From Oscillospiraceae bacterium (GTDB lineage: Bacteria; Bacillota; Clostridia; Oscillospirales; SIG627), in the NCBI GenBank assembly GCA_015065325.1, contig SVQO01000003.1, positions 101,557 to 165,556 on the forward strand: DNA of 64,000 nt, written 5' to 3'. The position numbers and the translations under genes are program-made. Below are positions 49,458-56,728 of this stretch, piece after piece. The notes under the pieces are model-generated. The model searched no databases. It worked only from the letters and a program-made list of their open reading frames with translations, and had not been told where the DNA came from. Within the stretch, counting starts at the first letter, position 1; the number at the start of each line of letters is the position of its first letter.

Positions 49458-51053
49458 ATGTATAATGAAGAAATGCGCCTTTCCATGGCAAAGGTAGAAG
49501 CAAACAGAAAAGCAAACGCTGCCACCGAACCCAGAAGAATGACCGCCGAGGAGAAGGAAAAGCTCCTTGCTACCTTCCACCCCGACTATATTCAGGAGCA
49601 GTTTGCAACCCTGACCGTAGGCCCCAACAAGGGTGAAAAGGTTCCGCTGGAGCTGCGCGACCTTCTGGAAGCAAACTCCAGAGTAAAGGATATGCAGATC
49701 GATCTGGAAAAAACCGACTACGACGTTGACGTTCTCATTATCGGCGGTGGCGGAGCGGGCTCCAGTGCCGCGATTGAGGCACACGAAAAGGGCGCCAACG
49801 TAATGATCGTCACCAAGCTTCGTATCGGCGACGCAAACACCATGATGGCAGAGGGCGGTATTCAGGCGGCTGACAAGCCCAACGACTCCCCCGCCATTCA
49901 CTACGTAGATGCTTTGGGCGGCGGACACTTTGCCAATAAGCCCGAGCTTCTTTACAGACTGGTAAATGAAGCACCCGACGCCATCAAGTGGCTGAACGAC
50001 CTGGGCGTAGAATTCGATAAAATGCCCGACGGAACCATGGTCACCACCCACGGTGGCGGTACCAGCCGCAAGAGAATGCACGCCGCGAAGGACTACTCCG
50101 GTGCGGAAATTATGCGTACCCTTCGCGACGAGGTTCTTAACAGAAATATCCCCGTGGTAGATTTCACCTCCGCCATCGAGCTTATTCTTGACGACGAGGG
50201 CAAGGCGGCAGGTGCCGTGCTCCAGAATATGGAGACCGGCGAGATCCTGATCGCCAAAGCAAAAACCGTGATCATTGCTACCGGCGGTTGCGGCAGACTT
50301 CACTATCAGGGCTTCCCCACCTCCAACCACTACGGCGCTACCGCAGACGGTCTGGTTCTGGGTTACCGAGCAGGTGCGAAGCTCCTGTATGCAGATACCC
50401 TTCAGTATCACCCCACGGGTGCCGCCTTCCCCGAGCAGATCTTCGGTGCACTGGTAACCGAGAAGGTTCGCTCCTTGGGTGCTATGCTCATCAACGTTGA
50501 CGGCGTTCCCTTTATGCACCCCTTGGAAACCCGCGACGTTTCCGCCGCATCCATCATCCGCGAATGCAAGGAACGCGGCAAGGGCATCCCCACTCCCGAA
50601 GGATACGGCATCTGGCTGGACACTCCCATGATCGAGCTGAAGGGCGGTGAGGGAACCATCGAAAAGAGAATTCCCGCAATGATGAGAATGTTCGGCAAGT
50701 ACGGCATCGACATCCGTAAGGAGCCCATCCTCATCTATCCTACTCTCCATTATCAGAACGGCGGTCTCGAGATCAAGGCTGACAACGAGACCAACATCCG
50801 CAATCTGTACGTAGCAGGCGAAGCGGTCGGCGGTATCCACGGCAGAAACCGTCTGATGGGCAACTCCCTTCTGGACATCATTGTATTCGGCAGAAGCGCG
50901 GGCAAAAACGCCGCAGACAGAGCTGCAGAGACCACGGTTGGCAAGCTGACTCTGGCACACGTAGATGCCTTCGCCAAGGAAATGGAAGAAGCAGGCGTCA
51001 AGTCCGAAATCGTTTCTCCCAAGCTCCTCCCCGATTACACCAGAAAAGTATAA
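49458..51053 (+). CDS. frdA: Soluble fumarate reductase/succinate dehydrogenase flavoprotein subunit
   Basis: 531 residues. An N-terminal extension of ~88 residues precedes the FAD Rossmann motif LIIGGGGAGSSAA (93-105). Substrate-site pieces are TMMAEGGIQA, THGGGTSRKRMH, the YHPTGA segment, the MHPLETRDVSAASI arginine and LHYQNGG. In E. coli FrdA the residue before this TxxAEGG segment is the His that binds FAD covalently; here it is Asn127, so FAD should be non-covalent as in soluble fumarate reductases. The C-terminal helical domain is short compared with the ~600-residue membrane-linked enzymes. Last gene of the operon. Confidence 0.9.
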   Translation: MYNEEMRLSMAKVEANRKANAATEPRRMTAEEKEKLLATFHPDYIQEQFATLTVGPNKGEKVPLELRDLLEANSRVKDMQIDLEKTDYDVDVLIIGGGGAGSSAAIEAHEKGANVMIVTKLRIGDANTMMAEGGIQAADKPNDSPAIHYVDALGGGHFANKPELLYRLVNEAPDAIKWLNDLGVEFDKMPDGTMVTTHGGGTSRKRMHAAKDYSGAEIMRTLRDEVLNRNIPVVDFTSAIELILDDEGKAAGAVLQNMETGEILIAKAKTVIIATGGCGRLHYQGFPTSNHYGATADGLVLGYRAGAKLLYADTLQYHPTGAAFPEQIFGALVTEKVRSLGAMLINVDGVPFMHPLETRDVSAASIIRECKERGKGIPTPEGYGIWLDTPMIELKGGEGTIEKRIPAMMRMFGKYGIDIRKEPILIYPTLHYQNGGLEIKADNETNIRNLYVAGEAVGGIHGRNRLMGNSLLDIIVFGRSAGKNAADRAAETTVGKLTLAHVDAFAKEMEEAGVKSEIVSPKLLPDYTRKV

Positions 51054-51066
51054 TCACATAGTGCTG

Positions 51067-51098
51067 CACCCCGAAAGTAAAAACTTTCGGGGTGTTTT
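51067..51098 (+). terminator. Terminator of the fumC-frdA operon
   Basis: A perfect 12-bp stem (51067-51078 with 51083-51094), AAAA loop and TTTT tail, 13 bp after the frdA stop. It is the only strong terminator seen in the 10 kb from fumC. Confidence 0.92.
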
Positions 51099-51216
51099 CC
51101 TTTAGGGGACATTTATAGCCACCTTTTTGATATGATGGAAACACTCTCCCCCATTTTTCCACATTTTTTCATTTTTTCGGATGTGTTTCGGTATGAAAAC
51201 CGGCGGAAAGAAGCTT

Positions 51217-51420
51217 ATGATCATCAATATTCCGGACATCTTGCCCAAGTACACCGGTGCAACTACAGACTCAGCCAAAAGGACGTGGCAGACATTTTGG
51301 AAAAACAGTACGGAATAAAGGCGGATCCCGACACCATTTCTTGTGCCGAGAATTTTGAAGACCCGAAAAAAGCAGGTCAAGGAAGCTATCACCCTCGGAT
51401 GCTCCGCCTGACAAGCGGCT
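51217..51420 (+). pseudogene. Remnant of a WYL-type regulator N-terminus
   Basis: This is the only part of the 410-bp gap between frdA and the next gene with coding character. From 51217 one frame reads IINIPDILPKYT; from about 51264 another frame reads YRLSQKDVADILEKQYGIKAD. Joined, these match the winged-helix start of WYL-domain regulators (LxxILxxYSDxxHxLSQKDI). Homology fades after about 51345. The frameshift and missing WYL domain mark it as decayed. Confidence 0.45.
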
Positions 51421-51431
51421 TCGAAAAACAG

Positions 51432-51460
51432 TTGACGAACTTTTTTTCTTCCTGTATAAT
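51432..51460 (+). promoter_or_regulatory. Sigma-A promoter for the 51.5-kb small gene
   Basis: TTGACG (51432-51437), 17-bp spacer, TATAAT (51455-51460), 48 bp before the start. Confidence 0.85.
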
Positions 51461-51508
51461 AGAAGCAGATCATCGGGCGAGGAAATACACACGATGGAGG
51501 TAGAAAAG

Positions 51509-51823
51509 ATGAGTCGTTCTTTAATCGGTGAAAAAGTCATTCATAAAAATCTGGGCGAAGGCTCAATCATTTCCTGGTCTCTTCCCTATTTTCAGGTTTA
51601 TTACGAAAAACAGCAAAAGCAGATCAAGCATAATTACCCCGATGCCTTTCGGGATTTTCTGAAATTTACGGATCCCGAGCTGCAAAGTGAAGCGGATGCT
51701 TTGCTCGGTGCCAAGCAGGAGGCAGAGGAGCAAAGGCTTCTGAATGAAGAAGCGGCAAAGCAAAGAGCCTTGGAACAGGCGCTGGCAGCAGCGCGTCCCG
51801 CGAGAAAGCGGAAAAGCAAATAA
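51509..51823 (+). CDS. Small basic protein of unknown function
   Basis: 104 residues, not recognised. The first ~45 residues look like a small beta-barrel of the SH3/CarD type (LIGEKVIHKNLGEGSIISW, FQVYYEKQQKQIKHNYPDAF). This pattern is seen in proteins where a GEGxV loop follows VxHxxxG. The rest is a Gln/Glu/Ala-rich helix ending in a KRKSK tail that could bind nucleic acid. The start at 51509 is chosen for the GGAGGT at 51496-51501. Own promoter and terminator. Confidence 0.7.
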   Translation: MSRSLIGEKVIHKNLGEGSIISWSLPYFQVYYEKQQKQIKHNYPDAFRDFLKFTDPELQSEADALLGAKQEAEEQRLLNEEAAKQRALEQALAAARPARKRKSK

Positions 51824-51830
51824 AGCCAAA

Positions 51831-51859
51831 AAAACGGAGTGAAATTCACTCCGTTTTTT
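51831..51859 (+). terminator. Terminator after the small basic protein gene
   Basis: A perfect 12-bp stem (51831-51842 with 51846-51857), 3-base loop, followed by T residues. Confidence 0.9.
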
Positions 51860-51873
51860 ACGAGCTTCTTATC

Positions 51874-51902
51874 TTGATTTGTCTGTCGTATTATGTTACA
51901 AT
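51874..51902 (+). promoter_or_regulatory. Promoter of the potassium channel gene
   Basis: TTGATT (51874-51879), 17-bp spacer, TACAAT (51897-51902), 26 bp before the start. Confidence 0.75.
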
Positions 51903-51928
51903 CAAGTGAATCCAAATGGGAGGCAGCT

Positions 51929-52633
51929 ATGCGAAAAAAGATATACCGAATGGTTCACATCTACGAGGGAAATAAGATCAGCATTCTCTATAAGTACTTT
52001 ATGATCTTCGTCATCACGCTGAGTCTGATCCCCCTCACCTTTAAAGAAAAGCCGGATTTTTGCTTGATCCTTGAAAGCACTTGCCTTGTCGTTTTTATCC
52101 TGGACTACGTGCTGCGCTGGTGCTCGGCGGATTACAAGTTCGGCAAAAACCAATGGACCTCCTTTGCAAAATACCCCTTCCGTCTCATTTCCATCATCGA
52201 CCTTATGTCGATTCTGGCTCTCGTTTGCTCTTTAAGCTCCTGGTCCGTAGCGTTCAAGCTGACGGAGGTCTTCACCGTTTTCAGAATTATCCGCGTTTTC
52301 CGCTATTCCAAAAACGTGCGTACCATCCTGGATATTCTCAAGCGCTCCAAAAAGCCCTTGACTGCCGTGGGCGGACTCGCAGTAGGATACATCTTGATTT
52401 CCGCCATCGTAATGTTCAACGTAGAGCCCGATTCCTTCGATACGTTTTTTGACGCCATTTATTGGTCCACGGTTTCTCTGACCACGGTTGGCTACGGCGA
52501 TATATACCCCGTTACCGCGCTGGGACGGAGCGTAGCAATGATCTCCTCCTTCTTCGGCATCGCGGTCGTTGCCCTTCCGGCAGGCATCGTCACCGCCGAA
52601 TACTTAAATTCCATTAACAAAAAAGGCGAATAA
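51929..52633 (+). CDS. Voltage-gated-type potassium channel (6TM)
   Basis: 234 residues. Six predicted membrane helices with the selectivity filter TTVGYGD between the last two, so K+-selective. The fourth helix carries spaced Arg/Lys residues (FRIIRVFRYSKNVR) as in voltage sensors, and a RSKK linker follows. No large cytoplasmic RCK domain. The length is typical of compact prokaryotic Kv channels. Start at 51929 follows GGGAGG. Together with the Trk/Ktr operon at 59 kb it indicates an active K+ economy. Confidence 0.9.
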   Translation: MRKKIYRMVHIYEGNKISILYKYFMIFVITLSLIPLTFKEKPDFCLILESTCLVVFILDYVLRWCSADYKFGKNQWTSFAKYPFRLISIIDLMSILALVCSLSSWSVAFKLTEVFTVFRIIRVFRYSKNVRTILDILKRSKKPLTAVGGLAVGYILISAIVMFNVEPDSFDTFFDAIYWSTVSLTTVGYGDIYPVTALGRSVAMISSFFGIAVVALPAGIVTAEYLNSINKKGE

Positions 52634-52676
52634 AGCACTCCTTTCGGTTGTTTGTACTTTTTACGGAGAAAAGAAA

Positions 52677-53312
52677 ATGTTATTTTATAATGTGACTAAA
52701 ATCATTGGCAACATCATCAAAACGATCACACTTGCCTTTCTCGTCCTTCACTTGTACGAATATAACAGCTCTTATAATATAAGTGCGGAAAATACTTTCG
52801 GTTTTACATTTATTCTTCTATCTGCTTTTCTCTTCGCAATTGTTCTTTTTTTGCTTCCAGCAACATTGGATTTCATCAGTTTGGTCAAAAAAAACAATCC
52901 CTCTCTTGATCCTTTAGAAATAAAAAAAGACAGCAGTTATAATCTCAAATTGAGTGTTTTTGAAATAATTTTGCTTGCTATAATAAAAAAGGATACCGTC
53001 TATTTTCTTATGATGAATTTCCGCAGCGTGAACACGAGCTTGGCAGAATTCGGAGCCGAATTATATCAAATTTGCAGGATATACGTTTTAATAATCGTCA
53101 TCACGACACTAATTGAAAGCATCATAGGAATTTACATCTTGAAAAAGCAAGGTTTCTTTTCTGAATTTTCTTTTTTTGATACAAAAAAAGAATATGAATA
53201 TTCATCAGCGCCATTTTGCAAGTATTGCGGTAACATATTAAAAAACAATGCGAAATTCTGCGACGTATGCGGCAGACGAATTGAGAACGATGCCGATAAG
53301 TACAACCTGTAA
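52677..53312 (+). CDS. Membrane protein with C-terminal zinc ribbon
   Basis: 211 residues, not recognised. Three or four membrane helices (about 10-30, 40-65, 135-158 and possibly 95-112) followed by a C-terminal zinc ribbon CKYCG-17-residue-CDVCG type, a common ending in Firmicutes membrane proteins. Codons are much richer in A/T than the neighbours (many ATA, AAA, TTT), which suggests a foreign origin or weak selection. The start at 52677 is preceded by GGAG. It follows the channel gene by 43 bp; co-transcription is possible. Function unknown. Confidence 0.7.
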   Translation: MLFYNVTKIIGNIIKTITLAFLVLHLYEYNSSYNISAENTFGFTFILLSAFLFAIVLFLLPATLDFISLVKKNNPSLDPLEIKKDSSYNLKLSVFEIILLAIIKKDTVYFLMMNFRSVNTSLAEFGAELYQICRIYVLIIVITTLIESIIGIYILKKQGFFSEFSFFDTKKEYEYSSAPFCKYCGNILKNNAKFCDVCGRRIENDADKYNL

Positions 53313-53321
53313 GCTGCAAAC

Positions 53322-53357
53322 AACTCCCTCCCCTGCTCTCACGCAAGGGAGGGAGTT
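53322..53357. terminator. Terminator between convergent genes
   Basis: An 11-bp GC-rich stem (53322-53332 with 53347-53357) with a 14-base loop lies between the stop at 53312 and the stop at 53361. Confidence 0.75.
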
Positions 53358-53360
53358 TCC

Positions 53361-53666
53361 TTATCCGATCCGCAGATCGATATAGCGATTGAACTTGAAG
53401 GTGATATACAAAAGCTCTCCGATGATGATCGGCTTTTTGGCAGGAGAACAGGAAGCAAATACCGTTTCTCCGTTACGTATTTCGAATTTTTGCGTTTTAC
53501 TGGAGCACCAATCGATCTTCAGCTTTAAGCTGTGGGGACCGTCCGCAAGCACAAACTCCTTCGTTTCTCCGTCAAGGATCTTGCCTGCGAAAGCACCGTC
53601 AATAAACACCTTGTAGGCGCGCGCCTTATCCGTCCAAGGGGCGTTTTCTCTTTTCAAAATCAACAT
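53361..53666 (-). CDS. Small beta-rich protein of unknown function
   Basis: 101 residues, not recognised. A PEGA-like pattern is visible: YKVFIDGAFAGKILDGETKEFVL followed by GPHSLKLKIDWCSS, suggesting a small beta-sandwich, then a short hydrophobic stretch IIIGELLYITF that is too weak for a clear membrane helix. No signal peptide. The start at 53666 follows GGAGG and a good promoter, so it is probably expressed. Confidence 0.68.
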   Translation of the reverse strand: MLILKRENAPWTDKARAYKVFIDGAFAGKILDGETKEFVLADGPHSLKLKIDWCSSKTQKFEIRNGETVFASCSPAKKPIIIGELLYITFKFNRYIDLRIG

Positions 53667-53694
53667 TGAAAGGCCTCCTTTCGATATTAAATCG

Positions 53695-53722
53695 ATTATA
53701 TCACATTTTTATTAAAAAGCAA
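53695..53722 (-). promoter_or_regulatory. Promoter of the small beta-rich protein gene
   Basis: Minus strand: TTGCTT (53717-53722), 16-bp spacer, TATAAT (53695-53700), 28 bp before the start. Confidence 0.72.
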
Positions 53723-53760
53723 CCCTTCATTTTCTGTAAATCTTAAATCTCTCGGTCCTT

Positions 53761-54157
53761 TCATTTTACCGCTTTATTTTTCTTTGCAAACTCCGAGGGA
53801 GACATTGCCATATATTTTTTAAAATCGCGGTAAAAGGTGCTGAAATCACCGTAACCGCAAAAATTCCCCGCCACGGAAACCTTTTCACCTGCCGCGATCA
53901 GCTCAGCCGCACGCTCGATTCGATAACGGTTAAGATATTCTTTAAAGGGCATACCGGTAATCGAACTGAAAATCGTGCAAAAATTCGTTTTTGACATTGC
54001 CGACCGTCGCACCATCTCCCCAAGCGTGATCTCGTCGTCAAAATGATTTTTGATATATTCGATGCTGTGCATTACGATCCGTCGGTTTTCCTTGGCTACC
54101 AGCTCCGGTGCATTTTCTGCAAAATATACGCGAACGAAACCAATCGAAGGTCCCGTA
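53761..54157 (-). pseudogene. AraC-type DNA-binding domain without its sensor domain
   Basis: Read on the minus strand, residues from IGFVRVYFAENAPEL onward form an AraC C-terminal domain: SIEYIKNHFDDEITLGEM, a first HTH, then GKVSVAGNFCGYGDFSTFYRDFKKYM and SPSEFAKK. The matching sensor domain is missing; upstream the frame runs without homology through the end of the next AraC gene. A deletion that joined the tails of two araC genes is the simplest reading. An internal Met at 54072 could give a 103-residue HTH-only protein. Confidence 0.7.
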
Positions 54158-54967
54158 TTACCTCTTTTGCTTTTGATACTGTTTGGGAGAAAGCTTGTAT
54201 TTTTGCTTGAACGCCGAGCTGAAATAGGAAGCGGAGGAATACCCCACCAAATTGCTGATCTGCTCCACCGCAAGCCTTTCTTCCAAAAGCAGATCTGCCG
54301 CGTGTTGCAAACGGATGTTATTGCGGTATTCAACGGGAGTATCACCGACGATCTTTTCAAAGGTTCTCAAAAAGTGATACTTGCTCATTGAGCACATATC
54401 GGCATAATCCTTCAAAGTGAGATCACTGCTGTAAAATTTGTTCATATGCTGAACGACTTGGGCGATCCGCTCAAAATTTTCCCGATCAGGATGATTGATA
54501 CACGATACCTCGCGGTTCAGCACCGTTAAAAGATAGAGAAGCTTATAAATACAGAGCTTTTCGTAAAAAGGTCTTTTTCGAATCGTCTCGTCAAGGACGT
54601 CTTCGAACAGGTCACAGATCCGGCGATTGAAAAGCGTATGATACACTCTGGAGGTTTCAAGGGAAAGATCGTCGGGAAGCTGTCGGCACTGAAAATGGAT
54701 ATAATAAAACTCAGCCGTCTTATCCCCGATCGATACGTGGTGCTGCTTTTCCCCGGGAGCAAAAACAATAAAGGAGCCCGCTTCCCCGACCTCCGCATTC
54801 TCCTTATAAAAGGTTTCGCTTCCTTTCGCAATATAAAACAACAGCCAATCCTCCCGACCGCAAGGTCGGTTGATCTCCCTACCGGGCTTTGAGAAAATGT
54901 GCCCGCAGCTTACCAGCTTGATCCCGCACACCTGTTCATTTTGCTCTGCATAAGCATTATAAATCAT
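54158..54967 (-). CDS. AraC family transcriptional regulator
   Basis: 269 residues. A cupin sensor (CGHIFSKPGREINRPCGRED, FIVFAPGEKQHH) is followed by a double HTH (LTLKDYADMCSMSKYHFLRTFEKI, VEQISNLVGYSSASYFSSAFKQKY). The start is placed at the ATG 54967; a TTG at 55003 with AGGA is an alternative adding 12 residues. It is divergent from the operon at 55084-58708 and its promoter overlaps theirs, so it likely controls the hydroxyacid dehydrogenase/KDPG aldolase genes. An AraC fragment follows directly downstream. Confidence 0.88.
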   Translation of the reverse strand: MIYNAYAEQNEQVCGIKLVSCGHIFSKPGREINRPCGREDWLLFYIAKGSETFYKENAEVGEAGSFIVFAPGEKQHHVSIGDKTAEFYYIHFQCRQLPDDLSLETSRVYHTLFNRRICDLFEDVLDETIRKRPFYEKLCIYKLLYLLTVLNREVSCINHPDRENFERIAQVVQHMNKFYSSDLTLKDYADMCSMSKYHFLRTFEKIVGDTPVEYRNNIRLQHAADLLLEERLAVEQISNLVGYSSASYFSSAFKQKYKLSPKQYQKQKR

Positions 54968-55015
54968 ATTACACCGCAATATTTCTAAAATTTCAAGCAA
55001 CAATTCCTATTTACA

Positions 55016-55051
55016 TTGACCAATAATAGCACTAAAATTAAAATATGTCAA
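55016..55051. promoter_or_regulatory. Overlapping divergent promoters, araC and KDPG-aldolase operon
   Basis: Plus strand: TTGACC (55016-55021), 17-bp spacer, TAAAAT (55039-55044). Minus strand: TTGACA (55046-55051), 17-bp spacer, TATTAT (55023-55028). The two promoters lie on top of each other, so only one can be occupied at a time. Confidence 0.75.
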
Positions 55052-55083
55052 TTCAGACGAATGAAAGGAACGTGCAATAAAAA

Positions 55084-56031
55084 ATGGAATGCAAACTGAA
55101 AATCGTCGTTACCCCCAGAGGCTTTGCAAAGTGCGGAGCAGATAACGTTAAAATCATAGAGGACGCAGGCTTTTCCGTTGAATACAACGACACGGGAAAC
55201 GCCTACACGAAAGAAGAATTTTACGAAAAAACCCGAGATGCCGACGGAGTGATCGTTGGCGTTGAGCTCGTGGATCGGGAGTATGTCGATGCGCATCCGA
55301 AATTGAAGGCAGTCGTTAAATTCGGGGTCGGTACCGATAACATTGACCTTGAATATTGCCGCGAAAAGGGTATTTTCGTCGGCAGAACGGTGGGCTCCAA
55401 CGCAAGAAGCGTTGCCGAAACGGCAATCGGGTTTCTCTTTGCGGATTCCAAAAATCTATACCAAAGCATCTTCGATACAAGAGAACACAAATGGACGAAG
55501 CAGACCGGCTACGAGCTGGAGGGAAAGACCATCGGAATCATAGGCTTCGGTGCCATCGGCAAAAAGGTTGCCCGAATGGCTTTCGGCCTCGGAATGAAGG
55601 TGCTGGCGCACGATCCTTACGCTGTTGACCCGGAGGCAGCAAAAGCGTTCAACGTTGAGGTCACAGATACGGAGCAAATTTTGAAACGCTCGGATTTTGT
55701 GTCCCTGCATATGCCCTTAACCGCAGAAACGAGAGATGCGATCACCTTAACGGAACTGAACTTGATGAAGCCGAGTGCCGTTTTGATCAATACCGCCAGA
55801 GGTGGAATCGTAAACGAGGCGGATCTGTTTACGGCATTGTCCGAAAAAATCATCCGCGCGGCGTATTTCGACGTTTTGGTGAACGAGCCTCCGCAAAAGG
55901 ATGAGCCGCTTTTGCGCTTGCCGAATTTTTACTTAACCCCACACATTGCATCCAGAAGCAAGGAAGCAGAAAAAAATACTGCCGATATGGCAACTCGGAT
56001 CATTATTGAGGCTTTAAAGAATCAAGGTTAA
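55084..56031 (+). CDS. D-2-hydroxyacid dehydrogenase (phosphoglycerate dehydrogenase-like)
   Basis: 315 residues. NAD-dependent; family motifs are KFGVGTDNID, the Rossmann loop IGIIGFGAIG, LINTARGGIVNE (catalytic Arg), a Glu in VLVNEPPQKDEP and LTPHIAS (catalytic His). It resembles the catalytic and cofactor domains of SerA but lacks the ACT domain. In this operon, with KDPG/KHG aldolase, it may act on a sugar-derived 2-keto acid rather than in serine synthesis. The start at 55084 gives the standard N-terminus; the upstream Shine-Dalgarno is weak. Confidence 0.87.
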   Translation: MECKLKIVVTPRGFAKCGADNVKIIEDAGFSVEYNDTGNAYTKEEFYEKTRDADGVIVGVELVDREYVDAHPKLKAVVKFGVGTDNIDLEYCREKGIFVGRTVGSNARSVAETAIGFLFADSKNLYQSIFDTREHKWTKQTGYELEGKTIGIIGFGAIGKKVARMAFGLGMKVLAHDPYAVDPEAAKAFNVEVTDTEQILKRSDFVSLHMPLTAETRDAITLTELNLMKPSAVLINTARGGIVNEADLFTALSEKIIRAAYFDVLVNEPPQKDEPLLRLPNFYLTPHIASRSKEAEKNTADMATRIIIEALKNQG

Positions 56032-56045
56032 AAGGAGTTACGATT

Positions 56046-56690
56046 ATGAATCAATTTATGACGGAATTTTTTGAACGAAAGGTAATCGTCGTGTGCCGCG
56101 GAATCCCCGCGGAGGAGATGGTAAACGTGGCAAGTGCCCTGTATGACGGAGGCATCCGCTTTATGGAGGTGCCCTTCAATCAGGCAGACCCCGACTCGTT
56201 TTCCGAAACTGCGGCGAAGATCAAGGTCGTAAAAGAGGCACTTGGTGATAAAATGCACGTAGGCGCAGGAACGGTCATCACCTTGGAGCAGTTTGAAATT
56301 GCAAAGGAAGCGGGCGCCGAGATTATCGTTTCCCCCACAATGGAGGAGGATGTGATCGAGGCAACGAAAGCCGCAGGACTTATTTCCATGCCCGGCTGCA
56401 CCACTCCCTCCGAAATGAGCAAGGCTTACAAACTGGGTGCAGATCTGATCAAGTTGTTCCCCGCATCCACGGTCAATTTAAAGGTCATCAAAGAGATCCG
56501 CGTTCCCTTAAATCACCTCCCCCTCGTTTGCTTCGGCGGCGTTTCCTCAGAGAATATCCGCGAGGTGCTTGCAACGGGTGTGGTAGGCGTCGGAATGGCA
56601 TCCTCTATTTTAGATAAGCAGGCTTTGACCGATAGAAATTACGAGAAGATCACTGCCTTGGCAAAAGCCGTTACCGATCAGCTCGCATAA
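56046..56690 (+). CDS. KDPG/KHG family aldolase
   Basis: 214 residues, class I aldolase TIM barrel. Cleaves 2-keto-3-deoxy-6-phosphogluconate or a relative to pyruvate and an aldehyde. The catalytic Glu lies in FMEVPFN near residue 43, and the Schiff-base Lys in DLIKLFPAS near residue 137. Other motifs are GAGTVI, FIVSPT-like IIVSPTM and GCTTPSE. It is 14 bp after the dehydrogenase gene. This enzyme could take the products of the two galactonate-dehydratase-like enzymes at 14.8 and 20.6 kb if a kinase acts first. Confidence 0.93.
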   Translation: MNQFMTEFFERKVIVVCRGIPAEEMVNVASALYDGGIRFMEVPFNQADPDSFSETAAKIKVVKEALGDKMHVGAGTVITLEQFEIAKEAGAEIIVSPTMEEDVIEATKAAGLISMPGCTTPSEMSKAYKLGADLIKLFPASTVNLKVIKEIRVPLNHLPLVCFGGVSSENIREVLATGVVGVGMASSILDKQALTDRNYEKITALAKAVTDQLA

Positions 56691-56728
56691 AGGCAAAAGC
56701 AGCAATAAAAAACAAAAAGGACGGACCT

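Noticed and set aside
48769..51053. Ordinary membrane-bound succinate dehydrogenase/fumarate reductase
   Set aside because: No cytochrome b or other anchor subunit is present, the covalent-FAD His is absent, and the genes are embedded in an Hdr-Flx operon.
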